NCBI GenBank assembly: GCA_003454835.1
Contig: DMTA01000110.1
Span: forward strand, 1 to 5,669
DNA from: Achromobacter sp.
Lineage (GTDB): Bacteria > Pseudomonadota > Gammaproteobacteria > Burkholderiales > Burkholderiaceae_B
Direction: 5' to 3'
DNA: 5,669 bases
This document shows, in pieces, positions 1 through 5,276 of the stretch (the stretch's first letter is position 1; each line of letters begins with the position of its first letter). The position numbers and the translations under genes are program-made. The notes under the pieces were generated by a model. It did no database searches and was not told where the DNA came from. It was given only the letters and a program-made list of their open reading frames with translations.

Positions 1-537
1 CGCGTGCAGCGCGTGCCGGCCACCGAGGCGCAGGGCCGCATCCACACGTCGGCGTGCACGGTGGCCATCATGGCCGAAGCCGACGCCATGTCCGAGATCG
101 TCATCAATCCCAGCGACCTGCGCATCGACACCTTCCGCGCCAGCGGCGCGGGCGGCCAGCACATCAACAAGACCGATTCGGCGGTGCGCATCACCCACTT
201 GCCGACAGGGCTGGTGGTGGAATGCCAGGACGATCGTTCGCAGCACCGCAACAAGGACAAGGCCATGCAGGTGCTGGCCGCGCGCCTGAAGGACAAGGAG
301 GAGCGCGAGCGCCAGAGCAAGGAAGCGGCCGAGCGCAAGAGCCTGATCGGCACGGGCGACCGCTCCGAGCGCATCCGCACCTACAACTATCCACAGGGCC
401 GCGTGACCGATCACCGGATCAACCTGACGCTGTACAAGCTGCAGCAGATCATGGAAGGCGACCTCGAAGAACTGACCGGCGCGCTGATCGCCGAGCATCA
501 GGCCGAGCAGCTTGCCGCGCTGGGTGACGATATTTAA
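1..537 (+). CDS. prfA: Peptide chain release factor 1 (RF1), C-terminal half, 5' end outside window
   Basis: RF1 recognises UAA and UAG stop codons in the ribosomal A site and triggers hydrolysis of peptidyl-tRNA. The reading frame is open from the first base, so the gene starts upstream; 178 residues are visible of the roughly 360 usual for the family. The catalytic GGQ motif is encoded at 151-159 within [19 protein letters not shown], the hallmark of class I bacterial release factors. The C-terminal segment [20 protein letters not shown] is the RF1 version; RF2 differs here. The PxT stop-codon recognition motif of domain 2 would lie upstream and cannot be seen. Because the frame is open to the edge, the GTG at position 4 is internal and not a start. 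The next gene, prmC, begins 10 bases after the TAA and methylates the GGQ glutamine, the classic prfA-prmC arrangement. Identification is secure. Confidence 0.97.
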   Translation, partial: RVQRVPATEAQGRIHTSACTVAIMAEADAMSEIVINPSDLRIDTFRASGAGGQHINKTDSAVRITHLPTGLVVECQDDRSQHRNKDKAMQVLAARLKDKEERERQSKEAAERKSLIGTGDRSERIRTYNYPQGRVTDHRINLTLYKLQQIMEGDLEELTGALIAEHQAEQLAALGDDI

Positions 538-547
538 GGCCGACGCG

Positions 548-1381
548 ATGACCGCGCCTCAGATCAAGAGTCTGCTGCTCGATGCCCGGTTGCCGCGCCT
601 GGAAGTGCGCATGCTGCTGGAGCACGTGCTGAACAAGCCGCGCGCATGGCTGCTGGCGCACGACACCGATGCGCTGGCGCCCGAGGTGGCGGCGGCGTAC
701 GAGGCGCTGGCGCAGCGCCGACTGGCGGGGGAACCCATGGCCTACCTGCTGGGCCATCGCGAGTTCATGGGACATCGGTTCCGCGTGACGCCCGACGTGC
801 TGATTCCGCGTCCCGATACGGAAGTGCTGGTGGAAACCGCGCTGGAGTGCATCAACGGCGTCACCGGGCCGATGGTGCTGGACCTGGGCACGGGCAGCGG
901 GGCGATCGCGGTGTCGATCGCGCTGGCGCGGCGCGACGCGCGGGTAATGGCGTCGGACGTCAGCCCCGCCGCGCTGGCCGTGGCTGCCGCGAATGCGTGG
1001 GATCTGACGGCTGCCGTGCGCTTCGTGGAAGGAAGCTGGTACGAGGCGGTGCCGGCAGGCGAAGGGGTTGATCTGATCGTGTCCAATCCGCCGTATGTGG
1101 CGAGCGACGATCCGCACCTGGATCAGGGCGACCTGCGCTTTGAGCCGCGGGGGGCGCTGACGGATGGCGCGGGCGGGCTGGAGGATCTGGCGCGCATTGT
1201 GCAGGGCGCCGGCGGTCATCTGAAATCCGGCGGTTCGCTCTGGATGGAGCATGGCTGGGATCAGGCGGCGTCGGTACGAGACATGCTGCGCCAGGCCGGA
1301 TTTGAAGACGTCCACAGCCGCCAGGATTTGGCGGGGATCGAGCGGATTTCGGGCGGGCGTTTGCCGATCGCCGGTGTGTGA
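548..1381 (+). CDS. prmC: Peptide chain release factor N5-glutamine methyltransferase PrmC (HemK)
   Basis: PrmC transfers a methyl group from S-adenosylmethionine to the side-chain nitrogen of the glutamine in the GGQ motif of RF1 and RF2, which speeds termination. From ATG 548 the protein has 277 residues, typical for PrmC. The N-terminal helical substrate-binding part ends in GEPMAYLLGHREF (61-73) and LIPRPDTE (85-92). The SAM-binding motif I is DLGTGSG (112-118), and the catalytic NPPY motif that holds the substrate glutamine is at 180-183, followed by the usual FEPRGALTDG segment. A TTG at 512 in the same frame would add 12 residues and overlap prfA. ATG 548 is preferred because it gives the family length and has a weak AAGG 8 bases upstream. 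The gene is very probably cotranscribed with prfA. The aspartate in LIPRPDTE is glutamate in many homologues, a mild substitution. Confidence 0.96.
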   Translation: MTAPQIKSLLLDARLPRLEVRMLLEHVLNKPRAWLLAHDTDALAPEVAAAYEALAQRRLAGEPMAYLLGHREFMGHRFRVTPDVLIPRPDTEVLVETALECINGVTGPMVLDLGTGSGAIAVSIALARRDARVMASDVSPAALAVAAANAWDLTAAVRFVEGSWYEAVPAGEGVDLIVSNPPYVASDDPHLDQGDLRFEPRGALTDGAGGLEDLARIVQGAGGHLKSGGSLWMEHGWDQAASVRDMLRQAGFEDVHSRQDLAGIERISGGRLPIAGV

Positions 1382-1422
1382 CAACCCGCAATGCGTGAGT
1401 TCAAGGCGTCGTGCATCGCGTC

Positions 1423-1472
1423 GGGGTGTCAGACGCCGGGGCAGTCGGCCGGTGCCGGGTGTCTGACACCCC
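1423..1472. repeat. Inverted pair of GGTGTCTGACACC-type palindromes (15-base arms)
   Basis: Positions 1423-1437 (GGGGTGTCAGACGCC) and 1458-1472 (GGTGTCTGACACCCC) are reverse complements except for one pair (G1435 opposite T1460), which would be a G-U wobble in RNA. They enclose a 20-base loop. Each arm is itself a near-perfect palindrome: 1458-1470 reads GGTGTCTGACACC, six plus six bases around a central T. This stretch is therefore an inverted repeat built from palindromes. It sits in the gap after prmC and could fold in the mRNA or in extruded DNA. No T-run follows, so it is not a standard intrinsic terminator. From memory, similar GTGTC/GACAC palindromes are scattered between genes in Burkholderiales, which would make it a dispersed intergenic repeat; I could not verify that. 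Confidence 0.75.
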
Positions 1473-1489
1473 TGAAGTGCCCGTTCAGG
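1471..1489 (+). other. Small hairpin abutting the repeat pair
   Basis: CCTGAA at 1471-1476 and TTCAGG at 1484-1489 are perfect reverse complements around a 7-base loop (GTGCCCG). The left arm shares its first two bases with the right arm of the 1423-1472 inverted repeat, so the two structures would compete at those bases. No function is assigned; it may be part of the repeat unit. Confidence 0.4.
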
Positions 1490-1508
1490 ATGCCGCGCCT
1501 CTCTCCTG

Positions 1509-1521
1509 GGTGTCTGACACC
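1509..1521. repeat. Third copy of the GGTGTCTGACACC palindrome
   Basis: Positions 1509-1521 repeat the 13-base palindrome at 1458-1470 exactly and in the same orientation, 51 bases downstream. The flanks differ apart from an extra G on the left, so the conserved core is about 14 bases (GGGTGTCTGACACC). This copy could also pair with the inverted copy at 1425-1437. Three copies of a 13-base near-identical palindrome within 100 bases are not expected by chance. Confidence 0.75.
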
Positions 1522-1564
1522 TTCCAGCGCAGCTCACCGGCCCGTCACGTGCTGTTGCGTTTGC

Positions 1565-1606
1565 CCCGATATACCGGCGCCGCGCCGGGGTAATCGGGCG
1601 GTTTTT
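1565..1606 (+). terminator. Probable intrinsic terminator closing prfA-prmC
   Basis: An outer stem CCCGAT (1565-1570) / ATCGGG (1593-1598) encloses an inner six-pair stem CCGGCG (1574-1579) / CGCCGG (1583-1588) with a three-base loop. Three bases after the outer stem comes a run of five T (1602-1606). A GC-rich hairpin followed by a T-run is the standard form, although the internal asymmetric loop and the short gap before the T-run make it less than ideal. It lies 184 bases after the prmC stop and just before the presumed grxD promoter. It could instead act as an attenuator or leader structure if transcription reads through. Confidence 0.5.
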
Positions 1607-1617
1607 CCGGCTGTACC

Positions 1618-1623
1618 TATAAT
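1618..1623 (+). promoter_or_regulatory. Candidate -10 element for grxD-ubiX
   Basis: A perfect TATAAT stands 35 bases before the grxD start codon, which would place a transcription start near 1630 and give a leader of about 29 bases. No good -35 element is found at 16-18 bases upstream; that stretch is GC-rich and overlaps the terminator-like hairpin. An extended -10 TG is not at the right position either. The case rests on the exact -10 match in otherwise GC-rich sequence and on its position. Confidence 0.45.
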
Positions 1624-1658
1624 TGACCCATTCCGTTTTGCCTGTCCAAGAGACCACC

Positions 1659-1985
1659 ATGAGCGACGTTCAAGAATTCATCCGCGAAACCGTTACCCAG
1701 CACCCCGTCGTGCTGTTCATGAAGGGCACCGCCCAGTTCCCGCAATGCGGGTTCTCCGGCAAGGCCATTCAAATCCTGAAGGGCTGTGGCGTGAAGAAGC
1801 TCGTCACGGTCAATGTGCTGGAGGACGACGAAGTCCGCCAGGGCATCAAGGAATTCTCCAGCTGGCCCACCATTCCGCAACTGTACGTGTCCGGCGAGTT
1901 CATCGGCGGCTCGGACATCATGAATGAAATGAACGAGTCCGGCGAACTGAAGACGCTGCTGGAGCAATCCGGCGCAACGGCTTAA
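1659..1985 (+). CDS. grxD: Monothiol glutaredoxin, Grx4 family (CGFS type)
   Basis: Monothiol CGFS glutaredoxins bind and transfer [2Fe-2S] clusters, using the active-site cysteine and glutathione as ligands. They act in iron-sulfur protein maturation, often with BolA partners, and less as thiol reductants. From ATG 1659 the product has 108 residues, the usual single-domain length. The active site is CGFS at residues 30-33, preceded by VVLFMKGT (17-24), which carries the conserved lysine K22. The glutathione-binding parts WPTIPQLY (69-76, with the cis-proline P73) and GGSDI (83-87) are present. An upstream in-frame TTG at 1623 overlaps the -10 element and is not a likely start. AAGAGA at 1648-1653 lies 5 bases before the ATG and can serve as ribosome binding site. 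ubiX follows 7 bases after the stop. C43 is an additional cysteine in the protein, with no role assigned. Confidence 0.96.
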   Translation: MSDVQEFIRETVTQHPVVLFMKGTAQFPQCGFSGKAIQILKGCGVKKLVTVNVLEDDEVRQGIKEFSSWPTIPQLYVSGEFIGGSDIMNEMNESGELKTLLEQSGATA

Positions 1986-1992
1986 CGCCATC

Positions 1993-2553
1993 ATGCGGCG
2001 GCTCGTCGTCGGCATCACGGGCGCCACCGGCGCGCTCTACGCGGTGCGCATGCTGCAGGCGCTGCGCAACGTCGAAGACGTCGAGTCGCATCTGGTGGTG
2101 TCCGCGTCTGGCGTGCTGAACATCAAGCATGAACTCGATGTCAGCCGCCAGGACGTTTATACGCTGGCCGACCACGTACACAGCATTCGCGACGTGGGCG
2201 CTACATTGGCCAGCGGCGCGTTCCAGACCGCGGGCATGGTGATCGTGCCGTGCTCGATGCGCACGCTGGCGGCGGTGGCGCATGGCCTGTCCGATAACCT
2301 CATCACGCGTGCTGCCGACGTCACGCTCAAAGAGCGCCGCCGGCTGGTGATGATGGTGCGCGAGACGCCGTTCAATCTGGCACACCTGCGCAACATGACG
2401 GCCGTGACCGAAATGGGCGGCATCGTGTTTCCGCCGCTGCCGGCGTTTTATCACCGGCCCAAGTCCATCGATGAAATGGTGGACCACACCGTGGCCCGCG
2501 TGCTTGAAATGTTCGACATCGTCGTGCCCGGTCCGCACTGGGAAGGCACGTAG
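1993..2553 (+). CDS. ubiX: Flavin prenyltransferase UbiX
   Basis: UbiX joins a dimethylallyl group to FMN to make prenylated FMN, the cofactor of the decarboxylase UbiD that acts on the 4-hydroxybenzoate-derived ubiquinone precursor. The product has 186 residues, close to the family norm. The Rossmann-like flavodoxin fold is indicated by GITGATGA (7-14), VSASG (36-40), PCSMRTLA (86-93), the RETPFN region (123-128) and PPLPAFYHRP (147-156), all in the order expected for UbiX/Pad1. E47 probably matches the conserved active-site glutamate. The start at 1993 is the first ATG after the grxD stop at a 7-base interval. There is no strong Shine-Dalgarno, so translation may be coupled to grxD. No ubiD is in the window. 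Related subunits of phenolic acid decarboxylases share the fold, but the housekeeping setting favours UbiX. Confidence 0.95.
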   Translation: MRRLVVGITGATGALYAVRMLQALRNVEDVESHLVVSASGVLNIKHELDVSRQDVYTLADHVHSIRDVGATLASGAFQTAGMVIVPCSMRTLAAVAHGLSDNLITRAADVTLKERRRLVMMVRETPFNLAHLRNMTAVTEMGGIVFPPLPAFYHRPKSIDEMVDHTVARVLEMFDIVVPGPHWEGT

Positions 2554-2618
2554 GCAGGTTCTCGCCTTCGCCTTGCCGCAAGGCTTGCGCTTGACGTGCG
2601 TCGTGCAACGATCACCAG

Positions 2619-2640
2619 CGGCCCCGCTTGAGCGGGGCCG
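2619..2640 (+). terminator. Hairpin terminator between ubiX and the convergent gene
   Basis: CGGCCCCGC (2619-2627) and GCGGGGCCG (2632-2640) form a perfect nine-pair GC stem with a TTGA loop, 65 bases after the ubiX stop. The tail TCTGCATT is only moderately T-rich on the plus strand, and the minus-strand tail is not T-rich. It most likely ends ubiX transcription and may partly shield it from the convergent gene. A weaker six-pair hairpin lies before it at 2570-2584. Confidence 0.65.
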
Positions 2641-2658
2641 TCTGCATTAGGGCGGTTC

Positions 2659-3732
2659 TTATTCCACCAGCCCCATGCCATTGAGCGCGGCCAGATTCTC
2701 CGGCCATTTGCGCGCCCGCGCGTTTTGCAGTTCGATGCGCGCCCAGGCCATCCATCCGGCCCATTCAATTCGTTTATCCCAAGCGGTGCCCCACGCCTGA
2801 AGCGCGGCAAGCCCTGCGGCGGCGTGCTGTTCCGCGGCCTCGAATTCTCCGGCTGTCAGCGCCAGTTGCGCCAGCAGCAGGCGCGGCTCGCCCACCCACG
2901 GGTTGTGTTCGACTGCGGCTTCCAGCATGTGCCGCGCGCTGTCCATTTCGGTCAGCGGGTGCATGCGCGTGATGACCTGCCAGTACAGCGCGCTGGCCGC
3001 CGCTTCGTCGCGCGGGCTGAGCGTGGCGCGGCAGTGGTCGAACGCGGGCGGGATGGGAATGCCCGTGTCCTGCGGCATGCCTGATAGCGGCGCCAGCAGA
3101 TGCGACAGCATCGACAGGATGTTCGACGGCGGCTTCAGCGGTCCGGGCCACAGCGACGAGGCCCAGTTCGTTTTCAGGTCGCGGCGCTGCTGCTGCGGAT
3201 AGCCCGCGAAGATCTCGTCCTGCCAGCTGTGCCATTGTTCGCCGATGTCGGCGGCGGACACGACGGTGAACGCCGCGACCTGGCGTGGCGTGAAAGTGAA
3301 GACCTGCCCATCGGCGCCTTCCAGCGTCAGGCCCTCCGGTCCCGTGCCCTGGCCTTGCAGGATGGCCTGCACGAAGCGCGTGCGCGGCATCGCGCAAAAG
3401 AGACTGACCCATTCCTCGGCTTCGGCGCCCAGCACGTCGCGCAGCGTGTTGCGTTCGCGTTCGCGGTCAAAGAGGGTGAGGTCCACGTATTCGTTGCCGT
3501 AGACGCTGTGGAACAGGCCCAGGAGGCGCACTTCACGCGGCTGGTTCCACAGCGCCAGCGTGCGGTAGACGCCCAGCAGGTGATGCTTGAACGTGCCGGC
3601 CTTGTGCCAGTCTTCTCCGGCACTGCGTGCGAACAGCAGGTTGAGCAGCACGGGCAGGTCGGCGTCGACGGCGGCGTAGTGGTCGGCCAGCAACGCGCGT
3701 GCGTGCGGATGGAGCTCAGTGTTGGTGGACAT
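2659..3732 (-). CDS. Uncharacterised protein with HD-like N-terminal motif and TPR-like C-terminus
   Basis: The 357-residue product is not one I can name by function. Residues 43-82 hold a conserved-looking block: H43, then GTFKHHLLGVYRTL (46-59) with H50 and H51, then LLGLFHSVYGNEY (70-82) with H75. This pattern of spaced histidines in helices recalls HD-type metal hydrolase folds, with HS in place of HD. From memory it resembles Pfam DUF6817, which is unverified. The middle, about 85-240, is mixed and holds no motif I recognise. Residues 270-335 are alanine-rich helices resembling one or two tetratricopeptide repeats (EPRLLLAQLALTAGEFEAAE, 282-301). There is no signal peptide or membrane segment, so it is probably cytoplasmic. 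The start at 3732 gives a natural N-terminus, but no Shine-Dalgarno is visible. The gene is convergent with ubiX and divergent from the metQ-like gene, hence probably transcribed alone. An antisense open frame of 255 codons overlaps it, but only this strand gives protein-like sequence. Confidence 0.85.
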   Translation of the reverse strand: MSTNTELHPHARALLADHYAAVDADLPVLLNLLFARSAGEDWHKAGTFKHHLLGVYRTLALWNQPREVRLLGLFHSVYGNEYVDLTLFDRERERNTLRDVLGAEAEEWVSLFCAMPRTRFVQAILQGQGTGPEGLTLEGADGQVFTFTPRQVAAFTVVSAADIGEQWHSWQDEIFAGYPQQQRRDLKTNWASSLWPGPLKPPSNILSMLSHLLAPLSGMPQDTGIPIPPAFDHCRATLSPRDEAAASALYWQVITRMHPLTEMDSARHMLEAAVEHNPWVGEPRLLLAQLALTAGEFEAAEQHAAAGLAALQAWGTAWDKRIEWAGWMAWARIELQNARARKWPENLAALNGMGLVE

Positions 3733-3765
3733 GGTTGGCGGGTTGGTTGGATGAAAGCAGGCTCT

Positions 3766-3794
3766 ATTGTGTCCTCATGCGCAGGCGCTGTCAT
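3766..3794 (-). promoter_or_regulatory. Candidate promoter of the uncharacterised minus-strand gene
   Basis: Read on the minus strand, ATGACA (3794-3789, five of six matches to TTGACA) is followed after exactly 17 bases by CACAAT (3771-3766, four of six matches to TATAAT). Transcription would start near 3759 and leave a short leader of about 27 bases before the ATG at 3732. Spacing and position fit a sigma-70 promoter, but the elements are imperfect. Confidence 0.35.
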
Positions 3795-3826
3795 CGCGGT
3801 GTTTATATCGAAATCCGCATACCAAT

Positions 3827-3838
3827 ATGAATATTCAT
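3827..3838. promoter_or_regulatory. Perfect 12-base palindrome, candidate operator upstream of the metQ-like gene
   Basis: ATGAATATTCAT at 3827-3838 is a perfect palindrome in the most AT-rich patch of the window (about 3801-3838), inside the divergent spacer. Its centre is about 44 bases upstream of the transcription start inferred from the TAGAAT at 3865, a position typical for an activator site. AATAT also occurs as a direct repeat (3824-3828, 3830-3834). The palindrome does not fit the T-N11-A form of a simple LysR box. A sulfur-responsive regulator would suit the downstream genes, but that is inference. Confidence 0.4.
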
Positions 3839-3864
3839 CGCTTCCGGTTTTGAAGCGCGCTCAC

Positions 3865-3870
3865 TAGAAT
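3865..3870 (+). promoter_or_regulatory. Candidate -10 element for the metQ-like/mtnD operon
   Basis: TAGAAT at 3865-3870 matches five of six bases of the sigma-70 -10 consensus. At 17 bases upstream the -35 position reads TTCCGG, a poor match, which suggests activator dependence together with the palindrome at 3827-3838. The leader would be about 45 bases. I see no riboswitch-like structure in it. Confidence 0.35.
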
Positions 3871-3921
3871 CCGGCGGCATTGTTCCAATCCTCAATCGTT
3901 TAAACCTGTAGAGACTCTCCC

Positions 3922-4716
3922 ATGCGCCTTCGCCATTCCCTCGCCGCTTTTGCCACCATTCTTGGATTTGCCGGCACGTCGGCGATGGCGCAGGACGCCG
4001 AGCTGAAAGTGGGCGTCACCGTCGGCCCGCACGCGCAGATCGGCGAAGTCGTGCAGCAGGTCGCGGCCAAGCAAGGCCTGAAGGTCAAGCTGATCGAGTT
4101 CAGCGACTTCATCCAGCCCAACGCCGCGCTGGACGCCAAGGAGCTGGACGTGAACATCTACCAGCACAAGCCTTTCCTGGAATCGCAGAACAAGGCGCGC
4201 GGCTACAAGCTGGTGCCGGTGGCGACCGCGGTGGTGCAGCAGATGGGCATCTATTCCAAGCGCGTGAAGTCGCTGGACGATCTGCCGCAAGGCGGCAAGG
4301 TGGCCATCCCGAATGATCCGACCAACGGCGCCCGCGCGCTGCTGGTGCTGCAGGCCGCCAAGCTCATCAAGCTGAAGGACGGCGTGACGGTGACGGCGTC
4401 GATCTTCGATATCGCCGAGAACCCCAAGAACCTGAAGTTCGTCGAGATCGAGGCCGCGCAACTGCCGCACTCGCTCAAGGACGTGGACGCCGCGGCCGTG
4501 AACTCGGCGTACGCGATCCCCGCAGGCCTGTCGCCCGCCAAGGACGCGCTGGTGCTGGAAAGCAAGGACGCGCCGTTCGCGCCCGTCGTCATCGCCGCGC
4601 GTGAAGACAACAAGAACGATCCGCGCATCGCGCGCTTCATCAAGGCCTACCAGTCCGACGAGGTGAAGGCCTTTGTCGCCAAGCAGTTCCCCGGCGCGTA
4701 TACGACCTCCTGGTAA
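3922..4716 (+). CDS. MetQ/NlpA-family substrate-binding protein, probably for methionine or a related sulfur compound
   Basis: The 264-residue product belongs to the NlpA/MetQ family of periplasmic binding proteins, which deliver methionine to the MetNI ABC importer. After a signal peptide (basic RLRH, hydrophobic core, likely cleavage after AMA at residue 23) come KVGVTVGPHAQI (29-40), the ligand-site segment NIYQHKPFL (78-86), IPNDPTNGARAL (129-140), ENPKNLKFVEIEAAQLP (166-182) and the YQSDEV segment near the end. All of these line up with my recollection of E. coli MetQ. Unlike E. coli MetQ, it has no lipobox cysteine, and no cysteine anywhere, so it should be a soluble periplasmic protein. 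GAGA at 3911-3914 is a usable ribosome binding site. No permease or ATPase gene is in the window, so it must work with a transporter encoded elsewhere or outside the window. mtnD follows 11 bases downstream. The exact ligand is unknown, so no symbol is given. Confidence 0.92.
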   Translation: MRLRHSLAAFATILGFAGTSAMAQDAELKVGVTVGPHAQIGEVVQQVAAKQGLKVKLIEFSDFIQPNAALDAKELDVNIYQHKPFLESQNKARGYKLVPVATAVVQQMGIYSKRVKSLDDLPQGGKVAIPNDPTNGARALLVLQAAKLIKLKDGVTVTASIFDIAENPKNLKFVEIEAAQLPHSLKDVDAAAVNSAYAIPAGLSPAKDALVLESKDAPFAPVVIAAREDNKNDPRIARFIKAYQSDEVKAFVAKQFPGAYTTSW

Positions 4717-4727
4717 GTCGTCCGCCC

Positions 4728-5267
4728 ATGTCCACCCTGACGATCTATCCCGACAACGCGCCCGATTCCGCGCGCGTGCTGGACGACGCGGCCGACGTGC
4801 AGCGCGAGCTGGCGGCCATCGGCGTGCGCTTCGAACGCTGGACCGCAGCGGCGCCGCTTGGATCTGGGGCATCGCCCGAGGCGGTGCTGGCTGCCTACCG
4901 GCCGCAGATCGATCAGTTGATGGCCGAGCGCGGCTACCGGGCCGTGGACGTCATCAGCCTGGACGCCACGCATCCGGACCGCGCGGCGCTGCGGCGCAAA
5001 TTCTTGGCCGAGCACACGCATGCCGATGACGAGGTGCGCTTTTTCGTGGCGGGCAACGGGCTGTTCGTGCTTCATGCCGAAGGCCGCGTTTATGCAGCGC
5101 TTTGCGAGAAAGACGACTTGATCTCCGTGCCGGCCGGCATCCCGCACTGGTTCGACATGGGCTCGTCGCCGGCCTTCACCTGCATCCGGCTGTTCAACGA
5201 TCCGGCTGGCTGGACCGCGCAGTTCACCGGTGACGACATCGCCACGCGTTTTCCTGTCTTGCCTTGA
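4728..5267 (+). CDS. mtnD: Acireductone dioxygenase (methionine salvage)
   Basis: Acireductone dioxygenase oxidises 1,2-dihydroxy-3-keto-5-methylthiopentene. With iron it yields formate and the 2-keto acid precursor of methionine; with nickel it follows an off-pathway route that releases carbon monoxide. The 179-residue product is full length and has the cupin fold. The metal ligands H96, H98 and E102 lie in HTHADDEVRFFVAG (96-109), and H140 in VPAGIPHWFDMG (134-145), the same numbering as the Klebsiella enzyme as I recall it. The C-terminal GWTAQFTGDDIATRFP segment is also typical. The gene starts 11 bases after the metQ-like stop with no terminator between, so the two probably form one transcript. 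A clear Shine-Dalgarno is lacking. The other salvage genes (mtnA, mtnB, mtnC) are not in the window. The metal used cannot be told from sequence. Confidence 0.95.
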   Translation: MSTLTIYPDNAPDSARVLDDAADVQRELAAIGVRFERWTAAAPLGSGASPEAVLAAYRPQIDQLMAERGYRAVDVISLDATHPDRAALRRKFLAEHTHADDEVRFFVAGNGLFVLHAEGRVYAALCEKDDLISVPAGIPHWFDMGSSPAFTCIRLFNDPAGWTAQFTGDDIATRFPVLP

Positions 5268-5276
5268 GACGGATGC

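Noticed and set aside
512..547. TTG start giving a longer PrmC that overlaps prfA
   Set aside because: ATG 548 gives the usual 277 residues and a normal PrmC N-terminus; the extra 12 residues have no support.
1423..1472. Intrinsic terminator of prmC formed by the inverted repeat
   Set aside because: There is no T-run after the stem. The hairpin at 1565-1606 is a better terminator candidate, though the repeat could still stabilise the transcript end.
1423..1521. CRISPR array
   Set aside because: The repeat is only about 13 bases, is palindromic, occurs in both orientations, has unequal spacers (33- and 51-base periods), and there are no cas genes.
449..1660. 403-codon open frame on the minus strand opposite prmC and the following gap
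   Set aside because: It is the antisense shadow of prmC in GC-rich DNA. The translation is arginine/histidine-rich with no family motif, while the plus strand encodes a full-length PrmC.
1391..1927. 178-codon plus-strand frame running from the repeat region into grxD in another frame
   Set aside because: It crosses palindromic repeats, a probable terminator and grxD out of frame. No protein-like features were seen.
3100..3867. 255-codon plus-strand open frame opposite the uncharacterised gene
   Set aside because: The translation is low-complexity and shows no motif. The minus strand gives a coherent protein with a natural start, so this is a shadow.
3871..3921. SAM riboswitch in the leader of the metQ-like gene
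   Set aside because: The presumed leader is only about 45 bases and has no multi-helix structure or conserved SAM-aptamer segments that I can see.
3892..4872. 326-codon minus-strand open frame opposite the metQ-like gene and mtnD
   Set aside because: Both plus-strand genes are confidently recognised over this span. The minus-strand translation is R/H/L-rich and typical of antisense frames.
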